Of a stretch of DNA of 64,000 bases, positions 1 to 7,902 are shown one piece after another. A program made the translations under genes and the position numbers. Origin of the DNA: Serratia sarumanii (GTDB taxonomy: Bacteria; Pseudomonadota; Gammaproteobacteria; Enterobacterales; Enterobacteriaceae); contig NZ_CP124750.1 of the NCBI RefSeq assembly GCF_029962605.1, forward strand, positions 4,464,001-4,528,000, read 5' to 3'. Under the pieces are notes generated by a model. That model did no database searches. It worked only from the letters and a program-made list of their open reading frames with translations, and had not been told where the DNA came from. The stretch's first letter is position 1. Each line of letters begins with the position of its first letter.

Positions 1-219
1 CGAGGCGCAGGAAACGATCACCGCGTCCTCCACGTTGAGCAGATCGGCGATGTAGGCGCCGGTCTTGTTGACCAGATCCTTGATTTCGAAATAGTGATTC
101 AGGCCGTAGTCAACGGCGTCGATCACATCCTGGCGCGGCGTGGAAACGCCGAGAATGGTCATGCGGCCGGAGGTGTTGATCACCTGCTTCAAACCGTATT
201 TTTCATAAATCGAAGACAT
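1..219 (-). CDS. DgaE-family PLP-dependent ammonia lyase, N-terminal part (cut by window edge)
   Basis: Only the first 73 codons lie in the window; the reading frame is open to base 1. The start MSSIYEKYGLKQVINTSGRM is typical of the selenocysteine-synthase-like PLP family that includes D-glucosaminate-6-phosphate ammonia lyase (DgaE). Members remove ammonia from an amino-sugar acid phosphate to give a 2-keto-3-deoxy acid phosphate. The PLP lysine lies outside the window. The ATG at 217-219 has a strong AGGGGAGG ribosome site. It overlaps the end of the upstream amidohydrolase by 17 bases, so the two are translationally linked. A KDGP-aldolase gene is expected next, beyond base 1. The family is clear; the exact substrate is not known. 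Confidence 0.8.
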   Translation of the reverse strand, partial: MSSIYEKYGLKQVINTSGRMTILGVSTPRQDVIDAVDYGLNHYFEIKDLVNKTGAYIADLLNVEDAVIVSCAS

Positions 220-1342
220 GGCTTGCCTCCCCTTGTTCGGTTAATAGGATTTCCCCGGCCACCACCGCGGCCAGCGGCACCAACAGCTGTTCGCCCTCGG
301 CGGTTTGCCCTTCGGCGTCGGCGAACACCTGCGGTTCGCGGCGCAGTTCAAACAGCGTGAAATCGGCGTCATAGCCCGGCTCCAGCCGCCCTTTGCCGCT
401 GAGCTGCAGCGCCGACGCGGCGTTCTCCGTCACGCAGGCGATCACCTGCGGCAGCGTCAGGCCGACGCTGAAAAATTTGGACATCACCGTCGCCAGGCTG
501 TGCACCGGCCCGTTTATGCGGTTGCGGCAGTAAATATCGGAGCTGATGGTGTGCGGCAAAATGCCCAGCTTGATCGCCTGGCGCGCCACCTCGAAGCTGA
601 AGCTGGCGGTGCCGTGCCCCACGTCGAGCAACACGCCGCGCCGCAGCGCGCGCTGGATCGACTCGCGCAGCGTGCCCGCCGGCGTCAGAATGCGGTTCGG
701 TTTGCCGTTGTAGCAGTGGGTGATGATGTCGCCACGGGTCAGCAGATCGGCGATCTCGTCCAGATTCGGCGGGTTGTTGCCGATATGCACCATCAGCGGC
801 AGCTGGCGGTTTTCCCACTGGATCTCTTTGGCCAACACCAGCGGCCGGGTGCCGTTCTTGCCCACCACGCTGCTGCTCATGCGCGCCTTGATGCCGATAA
901 TGAAACCGGGATGGTTGGCGATGGCCTGGCCAGCCTCGCGCTTGTCGATGTCCGTCAACTCCGCCAGCTCGTTCTGCCGCAGCAGGCCGATGCGCGAGAT
1001 GTTGAGGAAGGCGAACACGTTGGTTTTGGCGCTGCGCGTCAGCTGATAAAAGGCGTCGATATCGTCGGCGCCGGTGCTGCCGGCATCGACCACGCTGGTG
1101 ACGCCGCTGGCGACGCCGACCCGATCCGGCTCGTCATGGTAAATCGGCGAGTCGGGATAGCAGTGCACGTGCGCATCGATCCAACCGGCGCTCAGGCGGC
1201 AGTTGCCCGCCAGATCCAGTTGGCGAACGGCGCTGACGTCCGCCGCCAGCCGCCCCACCGAGGCGATTTTGCCGTCTTTCACCGCCAGATCGATCAGCGT
1301 GTCGTCCGCCAGTCTGGCGCCTCTGATTACTAAGTCATACAT
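203..1342 (-). CDS. amidohydrolase/deacetylase metallohydrolase (EF_0837/AHA_3915 type)
   Basis: A 379-residue dihydroorotase-like TIM-barrel amidohydrolase. Visible metal ligands are the HxH pair in IDAHVHCY (His58, His60), a likely carbamylated lysine in GIKARM (Lys152), His186 (VHIGNN), His209 (THCYNG) and Asp269 (SSDIY). That is the full set for a binuclear-zinc site, so it is probably active. Homologues sit in the same operon type in Enterococcus and Aeromonas and are annotated only as putative amidohydrolase or deacetylase. It probably removes an N-acyl group or opens a cyclic amide before the downstream ammonia lyase acts; this is inferred from context. The ATG has an AGGAG site 8 bases upstream. 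It lies 60 bp after the DUF4310 gene. Confidence 0.85.
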   Translation of the reverse strand: MYDLVIRGARLADDTLIDLAVKDGKIASVGRLAADVSAVRQLDLAGNCRLSAGWIDAHVHCYPDSPIYHDEPDRVGVASGVTSVVDAGSTGADDIDAFYQLTRSAKTNVFAFLNISRIGLLRQNELAELTDIDKREAGQAIANHPGFIIGIKARMSSSVVGKNGTRPLVLAKEIQWENRQLPLMVHIGNNPPNLDEIADLLTRGDIITHCYNGKPNRILTPAGTLRESIQRALRRGVLLDVGHGTASFSFEVARQAIKLGILPHTISSDIYCRNRINGPVHSLATVMSKFFSVGLTLPQVIACVTENAASALQLSGKGRLEPGYDADFTLFELRREPQVFADAEGQTAEGEQLLVPLAAVVAGEILLTEQGEASHVFDL

Positions 1343-1402
1343 ACCGCATTGCTCCTGTTAGCCCGGGCGCCGCCGCATCGGGCGGCACCTGGCGCAGGCC
1401 TC

Positions 1403-2056
1403 TCAAGAAATGGCTACCGGGAAGATCGCCCCCAGGATCATCGCGCCGAGGATCGCTCCGCCGGTGATCGGTTTACCCCAGATATAGAACAGCAGCGCGC
1501 CGAGCAGCGAACCGATGCCGATCGGGATCGAGGCGGTCATCGCCGACAGGATGATCAACGGCCCGAGGAAACGGCCCGACGAGTTGCCCGCGCCCATCAT
1601 CACGTCCGCCCCGTAGGTGGAGTTGCTCTGATTGATGGTGAATTTGCGCGCCAGGATGATCACGTAACCGATCGCCAGGCCGATGACCAGGCCGGTCACC
1701 AGCGAAGCGGCGAAGTTGGCGACCGGGAACACGATGCCGGCTCCCAGCAGCAGCGCCGGCACGCCCAGCCCAACGCCGGTCTGGATCGCGCCGCCGATGT
1801 CCAGGATGCCCACCAGCGAGCCTTCGATGATGCGCGCGAACAGGAAGCTGGCGCCGAACGCCGCCACCGCGCCGTATACGCCGGTATCCATCCCCGCCCG
1901 CAGCATGGAAACGAACGCCACTTCGTTAAAGGCGCCGATGCCGTACAGGTAATACATGTGCGTCCCGGCGAACACGCCGGAGGACAGCAGGCCAACAAAA
2001 ATCGGGAATGACCAGTCGGCGTACCAGAAGCCTTTTTGGGTTTGCTCTTCCATCAT
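1403..2056 (-). CDS. DUF4310 family membrane protein
   Basis: A 217-residue, strongly hydrophobic protein with several glycine-rich membrane spans, of the DUF4310 family. This family occurs almost only next to DUF4311, DUF4312 and the SFCGS protein. The constant pairing with DUF4311 (8-bp gap here) suggests that the two form one membrane permease, with the small proteins as partners; no transport substrate is established. Two tandem ATGs (2054-2056 and 2051-2053) follow an AAGGAG site, and the second has the better spacing. The uptake role is inference from hydrophobicity and operon position. Confidence 0.8.
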   Translation of the reverse strand: MMEEQTQKGFWYADWSFPIFVGLLSSGVFAGTHMYYLYGIGAFNEVAFVSMLRAGMDTGVYGAVAAFGASFLFARIIEGSLVGILDIGGAIQTGVGLGVPALLLGAGIVFPVANFAASLVTGLVIGLAIGYVIILARKFTINQSNSTYGADVMMGAGNSSGRFLGPLIILSAMTASIPIGIGSLLGALLFYIWGKPITGGAILGAMILGAIFPVAIS

Positions 2057-2064
2057 CCCGCTCC

Positions 2065-2841
2065 TTATTTACCGCTCAGGGTGTTGTGAATGGCGTCCAG
2101 CCAGCCCGGCACGCCGAGGCTGAAGGACTCGAGAACTTTCATGTCGAAGCCGCGGAAGAAGCCGCTCAGCACGAACAGCAGCACGATCACCGCCATCATG
2201 ATCTTGGTGATCTTGTTCCAGCCGCTCTCTTCCACGCCTTTGCCGATCAGAATGCCCAGCACCAGGCCCGGCACGGCGTTGCCCATGATCAGCTGCGCCA
2301 GGCCGCCGAAGATGGTGCCCCAGAAGCCGGAACGGCGCCCGGCGTCGATCGCCGCCAGCCAGAAGATCACTGGCATCACGGTGTTCACCAGCAGGTTGGC
2401 CGCCGGCACCAGCACCTTGATCGCGGTGACCTGCAGCGCGGCCGGCACGGCGGAAGCGGTGGTATTGAGGAAGGCCACCACCAGCATGCCGATGATGCCG
2501 CAGGCGATGGCCATTTTTTTCGGATCGTGCAGCGTTTGCGCCAGATTGCGGTTCTTGACCATCAGGGCCGCCGCGCCCCAGTGCGGGATGATGCGGTGGT
2601 CGACGTCCTGCGTGAAGGAACCCGCCGCCACGGAAGACGCCCAGGCGTTGAAGAAGAAGCCCAGACCGAATGAGAAGTGGGAAGCCGGATCGCCCTCGCA
2701 GGAATTCAGCTCGCCCAGGGTGCGAAACGCCCCCATGCCCTGTGTTGTCGGCGCGTGGAACATGCGTGCGGCGCCGGCCCCTACGCCGACCCCCACCAGC
2801 CCACCGATAATAATCGATTTAAATAAGATGATTAAAAACAT
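2065..2841 (-). CDS. DUF4311 family membrane protein
   Basis: A 258-residue polytopic membrane protein of the DUF4311 family. The N-terminus is a long hydrophobic glycine-rich segment (residues 1-27). A soluble-looking stretch with a Cys and several charged residues follows (about 40-90), then several more membrane spans to the C-terminus. It is probably the partner of the DUF4310 protein in an uncharacterised transporter. The start ATG at 2839-2841 has AAAGGG upstream. It begins 30 bp after the DUF4312 gene. No member has an assigned substrate that I know of; the amino-sugar catabolic genes downstream make a sugar-acid or amino-sugar substrate the natural guess. Confidence 0.8.
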   Translation of the reverse strand: MFLIILFKSIIIGGLVGVGVGAGAARMFHAPTTQGMGAFRTLGELNSCEGDPASHFSFGLGFFFNAWASSVAAGSFTQDVDHRIIPHWGAAALMVKNRNLAQTLHDPKKMAIACGIIGMLVVAFLNTTASAVPAALQVTAIKVLVPAANLLVNTVMPVIFWLAAIDAGRRSGFWGTIFGGLAQLIMGNAVPGLVLGILIGKGVEESGWNKITKIMMAVIVLLFVLSGFFRGFDMKVLESFSLGVPGWLDAIHNTLSGK

Positions 2842-2871
2842 CAGTATACCCTTTCATTTATGCTAACGTTT

Positions 2872-3168
2872 TTATTTCGTGACGAAGACAACCTTCTCGG
2901 TATTGATAATGGTTACGTTCACGGTTATTTCCAAAGAAACGGCATAGCTCTTTCTTTCACGCGGCAAAAAGAAGAAAAGAAATTTCTCTTTAGTTATTTT
3001 CTCTTCCGCTCTCACGACGCTGACGTCCTGCGGCTCGATACGCAGCAGAATATTGTTGGTGGACTTTAATACCGCACCCTGCACATTAGCCAAGGCGGAA
3101 GCAAAAGCTTTCGCTTTGCTGTCGCCTTTACCCTCCACCTTTACCGATGTGGTATATTGCTCTTTCAT
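2872..3168 (-). CDS. DUF4312 family small cytoplasmic protein
   Basis: A 98-residue soluble protein of the DUF4312 family. It begins MKEQYTTSVKVEGKGDSKAK and has alternating beta-strand-like segments plus a basic phenylalanine-rich patch near residues 60-75. Its ATG overlaps the stop codon of the SFCGS gene by one base (TAATG), showing tight translational coupling. It always travels with DUF4310 and DUF4311. A role as a cytoplasmic subunit or energising/phosphocarrier-like partner of the permease is possible but unproven. Confidence 0.8.
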   Translation of the reverse strand: MKEQYTTSVKVEGKGDSKAKAFASALANVQGAVLKSTNNILLRIEPQDVSVVRAEEKITKEKFLFFFLPRERKSYAVSLEITVNVTIINTEKVVFVTK

Positions 3169-3533
3169 TATGGATTGCCATGTTTTTTGATGTAGGCTTC
3201 CACCAATTTCTGGCCCAACTCTTCTTTATCCATAAAGCCGAAGCCCAGCACGTTGCAGCCTTCGTTAATTGCCGTCACGCCCTCTTCCACCGAACGCATG
3301 CCGTATTTGGCTTTGTAGCCGTGTTTGGTTTGCGCGGTAATCGCGCCGGCGCCGCCGCTGCCGCAAAAAGAGATGCCCAGCTGCGCGTTTTCCGCTTTCA
3401 TGACGTCACCCAGCTTCATATCCGCCGCCACGCCGGGGATAACCACCGCTTTTCCGCCTGCGTTTTCAACGCCCTGGCCGACTTTTTGCCCTTTACCCAA
3501 ACGATCGCCGATCACTACGGTAATTTGACCCAT
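3168..3533 (-). CDS. SFCGS-family glycine-rich protein
   Basis: A 121-residue protein with the family signature SFCGS at residues 55-59, followed by a glycine/alanine run (GGAGA). The signature cysteine is reminiscent of the P-loop of PTS EIIB domains and of the YhfU/DUF2620 group, but the fold is not proven from sequence. It is always encoded with DUF4310-4312 and the PRD protein. The start codon at 3531-3533 follows a gap of about 36 bp after the PRD gene. A phosphoryl-accepting or regulatory role is only a guess from the cysteine motif and the neighbouring PRD domain. Confidence 0.8.
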   Translation of the reverse strand: MGQITVVIGDRLGKGQKVGQGVENAGGKAVVIPGVAADMKLGDVMKAENAQLGISFCGSGGAGAITAQTKHGYKAKYGMRSVEEGVTAINEGCNVLGFGFMDKEELGQKLVEAYIKKHGNP

Positions 3534-3569
3534 GGTATATTCTCCTGATTGAAATCGATGCGTTAACCG

Positions 3570-3917
3570 CTATGCGTTATTATCTTTCGCCACTTCGAAG
3601 TGCACTGACAATAAATAGGCTTCTTCGATAGGCAATGTGCCAAACTGATTCACCACGCGCTCCGCCATTTGCATGGATTCGGCGGAGATTTCGTCGAACA
3701 ACGATTTATCCACCTCCGGCAACGGCTCGCCGGTTATTGAACGCAGCACCATGGCGCGAATATGCGATTCCAGCATCTGTTGCTGCACCGCATTGGTATA
3801 AATATTTTCAGCATTCAGCATCGCGGCAATATCCGCCAACACCCGAGCGGTGATCTCACCGGCTGCGCTGACATCGGATTGTTCAATTTCTTTTATCGAA
3901 GCAGATCCATCATTCAC
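3570..3917 (-). CDS. small PRD-domain protein (EF_0829/AHA_3910 type), first gene of operon
   Basis: A 115-residue stand-alone PRD-like domain. Larger PRD regulators carry phosphorylatable histidines in this domain and respond to PTS status. Here no DNA-binding domain is present. The conserved region includes ESHIRAM (about residues 49-55) and LLSVHFEVA near the C-terminus, each with a candidate histidine. The start is a GTG at 3915-3917 with only a weak ribosome site; no in-frame ATG competes. As first gene of the operon it may act as a small modulator of a transcription factor encoded elsewhere. The family assignment is good; the mechanism is not known. Confidence 0.75.
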   Translation of the reverse strand: MNDGSASIKEIEQSDVSAAGEITARVLADIAAMLNAENIYTNAVQQQMLESHIRAMVLRSITGEPLPEVDKSLFDEISAESMQMAERVVNQFGTLPIEEAYLLSVHFEVAKDNNA

Positions 3918-4188
3918 TTTTCAGTACCCCTAGATCCCACATTAATCAGTAAGCCGTAAAGCGCATCACCTGAATAACCCGCTTTCTGTGATGTCTTTAC
4001 CCTACCCCCGGTAGGATTTTCTGTGTAGACCGGTTTTTTCCAGTTCGAAGTGGAAATCGCATGACGCGCGGGGATCCATTTCGCAAAACGGCGCTGCGGT
4101 GAAAAAGTTAATGAGATAACAAATAGATAACCGGGCTAACCGTTTCTTTCGCCACAATTGACGATAAAAGCCTTCGTGATCGGGATCT
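3918..4188. promoter_or_regulatory. non-coding upstream region of the PRD/DUF4310-4312 operon, with small palindrome
   Basis: No gene is visible. A perfect 6-3-6 inverted repeat (CCTACC / GGTAGG) lies at 4001-4015, about 85 bases upstream of the GTG start of the first minus-strand gene, a plausible operator position. I looked for a sigma-54 -24/-12 element, because the DgaR-controlled dga operon uses one, and did not find a convincing match on the minus strand. No regulator gene is adjacent. Confidence 0.35.
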
Positions 4189-4340
4189 CTTTCTTTTCTC
4201 GTCCCAACCGCCTACTATCAATGGGACAAATCGACATTACCCACACCCCCGCTCCTCTGGCGCGGGGGTGTTGCTTTGTGTTGTTTTTCCGAATTTATGG
4301 GTGCACAGACTGGCACCCTTTGATTTGACTGGAGAGTGGA
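4189..4340 (+). promoter_or_regulatory. rnk leader: promoter, premature terminator and second hairpin
   Basis: A possible promoter is TTTCTT (4190-4195), 17 bp, TACTAT (4213-4218). It is followed by a perfect 10-bp stem (4243-4252 with 4262-4271) and a T-rich run to about 4287, which is a good intrinsic terminator before the coding region. A second hairpin, GGGTGC/GCACCC (4299-4318), sits just ahead of the GGAG ribosome site. This matches the attenuator-like rnk leader described for gammaproteobacteria. The ligand or signal is not evident from sequence. Confidence 0.65.
4243..4287 (+). terminator. intrinsic terminator inside the rnk leader
   Basis: The stem ACACCCCCGC / GCGGGGGTGT has a 9-base loop and is followed by TGCTTTGTGTTGTTTTT. 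It lies about 55 bp before the rnk start, with no complete gene upstream on this strand, so it must act as a premature terminator. Confidence 0.7.
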
Positions 4341-4751
4341 ATGACCAAACCCATCATTACTATTAATGAGCTGGATGCGGAACGCCTGGATGCGCTATTG
4401 GAACAACCGGCCTTTGCCAACACCGACGTCGCCGCCGCGCTGAACGACGAGTTGGATCGCGCGGAAATCCTGCCGCCGGAGAAAATGCCGGCCAACGTGG
4501 TGACCATGAACAGCCGCGTGCGTTTTCGCGATCTGCACACCGATGAAGAGCACGTGCGCACGCTGGTTTACCCGGCATCGCTGAAAGACAGCCATGATCA
4601 GCTGTCGGTGATGGCGCCGCTGGGCGCAGCGCTGCTCGGCATGCACGTCGGCAAGCAGATTTCCTGGCAATTGCCGAACGGTGAAGAAGCGCGGATTGAA
4701 GTGCTGGAATTGCTGTACCAGCCGGAAGCGGCGGGCGAATACCACCGTTAA
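4341..4751 (+). CDS. rnk: Rnk, regulator of nucleoside diphosphate kinase (GreA-fold protein)
   Basis: A 136-residue protein matching Rnk, a GreA/GreB-like protein. It has a short N-terminal coiled coil (about residues 8-50) and a C-terminal FKBP-like domain (about 50-130, containing [20 protein letters not shown]). Rnk binds RNA polymerase near the secondary channel and was named for restoring nucleoside diphosphate kinase levels. The ATG is well placed after GGAG. The gene stands alone between its own leader and a strong terminator. Confidence 0.92.
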   Translation: MTKPIITINELDAERLDALLEQPAFANTDVAAALNDELDRAEILPPEKMPANVVTMNSRVRFRDLHTDEEHVRTLVYPASLKDSHDQLSVMAPLGAALLGMHVGKQISWQLPNGEEARIEVLELLYQPEAAGEYHR

Positions 4752-4760
4752 GCGGTTCTC

Positions 4761-4790
4761 AGGGCGGCATCCGGCCGCCCTTTCTGTTTC
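4761..4790. terminator. terminator between rnk and the tauE-type gene
   Basis: An 8-bp stem, AGGGCGGC / GCCGCCCT (4761-4768 with 4774-4781), is followed by TTCTGTTT on the plus strand. It ends rnk and lies just after the stop of the convergent exporter gene. Confidence 0.75.
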
Positions 4791-5577
4791 AAACGCAGAT
4801 AGCGATCAGCACGGCGATCAGCAGCAGCACGTAGATTTTGGCATGCAGCGCATCGCTCACCTTAGGCAAACAGCGCCTGGCAAATACGATCCCCGCAATC
4901 CCCGCCACCACCAGCAGCCCCAGAACGTTCAGATTGACGTAGCCCAGATACTGCGGCCCGCTCATCTCGCGCCACCCTAACACGATATACATCAGCGCGC
5001 CGATCACCGCCACCGGGATCGACAGCGGGTTGGCGGCGCTGACGCAATACTTCATGTCGTAGCCATGGCGGCGCAGCAGCGGCACCGTCATCACGCTGCC
5101 GCCCACCCCCAGCAGGGTGGCGATGCCGCCGATCAGCGGCCCGCCGCCCCACAGCGTGGCGGGGGAAAGTTCGGCGCGCGCCGGTTTGATCAAAAAACCC
5201 CGGCGGAACAGACAGTCGGCGATGGTCACCGCCATATAGGCCACGAATAGCCCGCGGATCACGCCGTCCGCCAGCAGCGAGGAGGCGAACGCGCCCAGCG
5301 CCGCGCCGATGCCGATGAAAAAGATCAGCGGCACGATGGTTTCGCGCAGTAGGTTGCCGCTGCGCCAGTTGGTCAGCGTGGCGTAACTCGCGTTGAGGAT
5401 CATCACCGCCGTCGAGGTCGCCACCGCGATATGCATCGCCTGGCCGGGCTGCTCGCCCGACGCGGAGATCAGGTGATAGACGAAGGGCACCACCACAAAG
5501 CCGCCGCCGAAGCCGAACAGAATGGTGGTGATGCCGGTCAGAAAACCGGCACCCAGTACAATCAAGGTTTCAATCAT
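4789..5577 (-). CDS. TauE/SafE-family sulfite/organoanion exporter
   Basis: A 262-residue polytopic membrane protein with the two-fold glycine-rich repeat of the TauE/SafE family: GAGFLTGITTILFGFGGGF near the N-terminus and a matching segment with GGIATLLGVGGSVMTVP about 130 residues later. Known members export sulfite, sulfoacetate or other small organic anions. The reading frame extends upstream to 5700, but that part lies inside the formyltransferase gene and is not membrane-like. The ATG at 5575-5577 starts directly with the first span. It overlaps the end of the formyltransferase gene by 8 bases, so it is the last gene of a three-gene operon and may export that pathway's product. Confidence 0.82.
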   Translation of the reverse strand: MIETLIVLGAGFLTGITTILFGFGGGFVVVPFVYHLISASGEQPGQAMHIAVATSTAVMILNASYATLTNWRSGNLLRETIVPLIFFIGIGAALGAFASSLLADGVIRGLFVAYMAVTIADCLFRRGFLIKPARAELSPATLWGGGPLIGGIATLLGVGGSVMTVPLLRRHGYDMKYCVSAANPLSIPVAVIGALMYIVLGWREMSGPQYLGYVNLNVLGLLVVAGIAGIVFARRCLPKVSDALHAKIYVLLLIAVLIAICV

Positions 5578-6451
5578 GGCCGTGCGCCCGCACGAAGTCG
5601 TCGAACCCGGCGCAGAACTGCCCCGCCAGCGGGTGGAAACGATCGCCGACGAACAGCCCCAGATACTGCTCGCGCACGGCGTCATGGTCCACCAGCTCAA
5701 TGCCCGCCTGTTCCGCCTGCGCCAGCGTCTGCGCGTCCGGGAAGCCCCAATAGCGCGAATCGCCCTGCTTTTCCGCCGCTATCGCTTCGCTGTGCTCCGC
5801 CCGCATCAGCTGACGCGCCAGGAAGGAGCCACTCTGCACGCCCAACAGCATCATGTTTTCCAGGAACGACAGATCGTGACGCAGCTCGGCGGGCAGGCGG
5901 GCGATAACCGGGCCGGCATCCCAGTGCTCATCCATTTCATGCAGCGTTACCGCACAGTCCCTGTCACCGTTCATCAACGCGCGGAACAGCGTCATCACCC
6001 CGCGATAACGCGGCAAGTCCCCCGGATGCAGGTTCCACAGCAGCTTGCCACGTCGGCTGAAGGCGCGCACATAGTCGGCGGAGAATTTCTGATAACAGCG
6101 CAGGGAGATCACCCCATCCATATGCCCCAGGCTGCTGATAAACGCGGCGTCATTGATGTCGAGAACGCGATGCGCTTTGACCCCGGCGGCGGCCAGGAAC
6201 AGGGCCGGCGGCTGATAGGCCCCCTCGCAGGCGGCGGCGTTGCGGCCAACGAACGGGAACACGAAATCGTTCAGCACTTCGCGCTCATACAGCCCCAGGC
6301 GGCGAACCGCCGGCTCCTGCGTGCGCCCGGCGCTTTTCGCCAGGGGGAAATACACCGTAAAGGCACACTCGCCCTTCAGGGTGGCGATCAGATCCTGACA
6401 CACCAGCCAGGAGAAAATGTCGTTGCCGACAAAGAGCGCTACGTTTTTCAT
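5570..6451 (-). CDS. formyltransferase-fold protein (methionyl-tRNA formyltransferase-like N-terminal domain)
   Basis: A 293-residue protein with the formyltransferase catalytic core: Asn140-Leu-His142 in NLHPGDLPRYRG and Asp178 in DAGPVI. These correspond to the Asn-His-Asp triad of 10-formyltetrahydrofolate-dependent transferases. It lacks the tRNA-binding C-terminal domain of Fmt, so a small molecule is the more likely acceptor, as with sugar-nucleotide or hydroxylamine formyltransferases. It overlaps the flavoprotein gene by 4 bases (ATGA) and the exporter by 8, a strongly coupled operon. Expected reaction: transfer of a formyl group to an amine or hydroxylamine made by its partner; the substrate is unknown. 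Confidence 0.8.
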   Translation of the reverse strand: MKNVALFVGNDIFSWLVCQDLIATLKGECAFTVYFPLAKSAGRTQEPAVRRLGLYEREVLNDFVFPFVGRNAAACEGAYQPPALFLAAAGVKAHRVLDINDAAFISSLGHMDGVISLRCYQKFSADYVRAFSRRGKLLWNLHPGDLPRYRGVMTLFRALMNGDRDCAVTLHEMDEHWDAGPVIARLPAELRHDLSFLENMMLLGVQSGSFLARQLMRAEHSEAIAAEKQGDSRYWGFPDAQTLAQAEQAGIELVDHDAVREQYLGLFVGDRFHPLAGQFCAGFDDFVRAHGHD

Positions 6452-7902
6452 GCTTCAGCCTTCTTTGCGTTGAAAATAGGGTTGTTGAACACGATCTTGC
6501 TGATATCTCGCGTGATGGACTCCATCGCCGAGGTGTAAAAAAGATCGCCCTTGGCAGGCGCGCCGAGCGAGTAGAGATGCTGCTCGCGGCCGCGTCGGTC
6601 GGCGATTTTCAGCGTGTGCGGGTTGCACTTCACGCCGCCGAACAGGTTCTCTTGCACCAGCCCGTCTTGCAGCAGTTGCTGGCTCAGACGGTTGGGCGGC
6701 AGTTGATAGGACGGCGTGGTGCAGTTGAACAGATACTGCGCATGTACCCGCGCCTCATGGCAACGAAGGATAAACCCGTCCGTTCCCTTGCTGATATCCG
6801 CCAGGCCGCCACAGGCGCGCAGGCGTTGGCTCTCCAACGCCGCTACGATCTTGTTGGCGTTCTTGATCGGCATGGCGTGCCGATTGCGCATCCAGGAGGA
6901 GTTGTAAAAGCGCATGAAGACCTGCCGGTTGTTGGCATCCATCTTGACCCAGGCGGCGCACACCGCCGGGTGGATCGCCGCCAGATAGCTGCAGATATGC
7001 TCCCGGGCAAAACGCGCGCGATCGAGGCTTTCCGCCAGATCGCGGTAACAATCGCGCCTTTCCCCCAGCGCCGAGAGCACCGTCAACCGCTCCGGCCCCG
7101 GATAGTGGCGCGCCAGCGCGGCGTTGATCGCATGCACCAGCTGGTGCGCGTCAATGAAATCGCGGCCGGCGACAAAGCGCCGCACCCCCTCCACAAACGC
7201 CTCCGGCGGCGGACGCATCAGCGCCGGCTGCACGCTGGGGAACAGGCCCGAGCGCGACAGGGCGCAGATGTCGGTCGCCCCCAGGCGCTCCATCAGCTCA
7301 ACGATGGCGTCAATCGCCGTCAGGCTGCAGCCGATCACGCCGATGCTCGAATAAGGGTTGATCGGCGGCAGATCCTGGTGGGCCTGATAAGCGATCACCC
7401 CATCCACCGGATAGAGACATTCCGGCGGGTTGTGCCCCGAACACAGCACCAGCGCGTTCATCTGTTCGGCGCCGCCACAGGTGGTGGTCAGCCGGTAGTC
7501 GGCTTCCAGCGGCGCGATGGCATTCACTTCGGCGGTTATGAAATTCAGCGCTACGTTGCTGTCCGCCGCCATATAAATCGTCATGTCGCGAATAAAATCG
7601 AGATATTCACGATACAGCCAGCGCGGCGGATAACGATCCTGGCAAAACTGTGGGAAATGCATGGTGATCCAATCGACGAAGTGCGCATCGTCGAAAATAT
7701 CCGCCGACATATTTTCCGGCGTCATATTTAATATATGGCTGTCAAAATCGCTGCTGTATGCCATACCGCCCTTGAAGCCCTGCTTGTCGAACACCGTCAG
7801 GGAAAGCGGCCTTTTGCAATGATTAACCGACTTATTTTTTATAAAGTTATACGCAAAAGCGATCCCGGCGGCTCCGCCGCCAACCACACCGAACTTATAC
7901 AT
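6448..7902 (-). CDS. FAD/NAD(P)-binding flavoprotein, possible N-oxygenase or oxidoreductase
   Basis: A 484-residue protein opening with the dinucleotide-binding motif VVGGGAAG (Gly8, Gly10, Gly13). It resembles the NAD_binding_9 type of FAD-NAD(P) proteins (HI0933/YdhS-like). A second glycine motif, GVIGCSLTAIDAI, occurs near residue 190, as expected for an NAD(P)H site. It heads the operon with the formyltransferase and the exporter. Oxidation followed by formylation recalls formyl-hydroxamate synthesis in siderophores, although the protein is not obviously a classic ornithine N-hydroxylase. Family confidence is good; the reaction is inference. Confidence 0.75.
   Translation of the reverse strand: MYKFGVVGGGAAGIAFAYNFIKNKSVNHCKRPLSLTVFDKQGFKGGMAYSSDFDSHILNMTPENMSADIFDDAHFVDWITMHFPQFCQDRYPPRWLYREYLDFIRDMTIYMAADSNVALNFITAEVNAIAPLEADYRLTTTCGGAEQMNALVLCSGHNPPECLYPVDGVIAYQAHQDLPPINPYSSIGVIGCSLTAIDAIVELMERLGATDICALSRSGLFPSVQPALMRPPPEAFVEGVRRFVAGRDFIDAHQLVHAINAALARHYPGPERLTVLSALGERRDCYRDLAESLDRARFAREHICSYLAAIHPAVCAAWVKMDANNRQVFMRFYNSSWMRNRHAMPIKNANKIVAALESQRLRACGGLADISKGTDGFILRCHEARVHAQYLFNCTTPSYQLPPNRLSQQLLQDGLVQENLFGGVKCNPHTLKIADRRGREQHLYSLGAPAKGDLFYTSAMESITRDISKIVFNNPIFNAKKAEA

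Noticed and set aside
3918..4188. Sigma-54 promoter for the amino-sugar operon
   Set aside because: Expected by analogy with dga, but no TGGCAC-N5-TTGC match was found on the minus strand.
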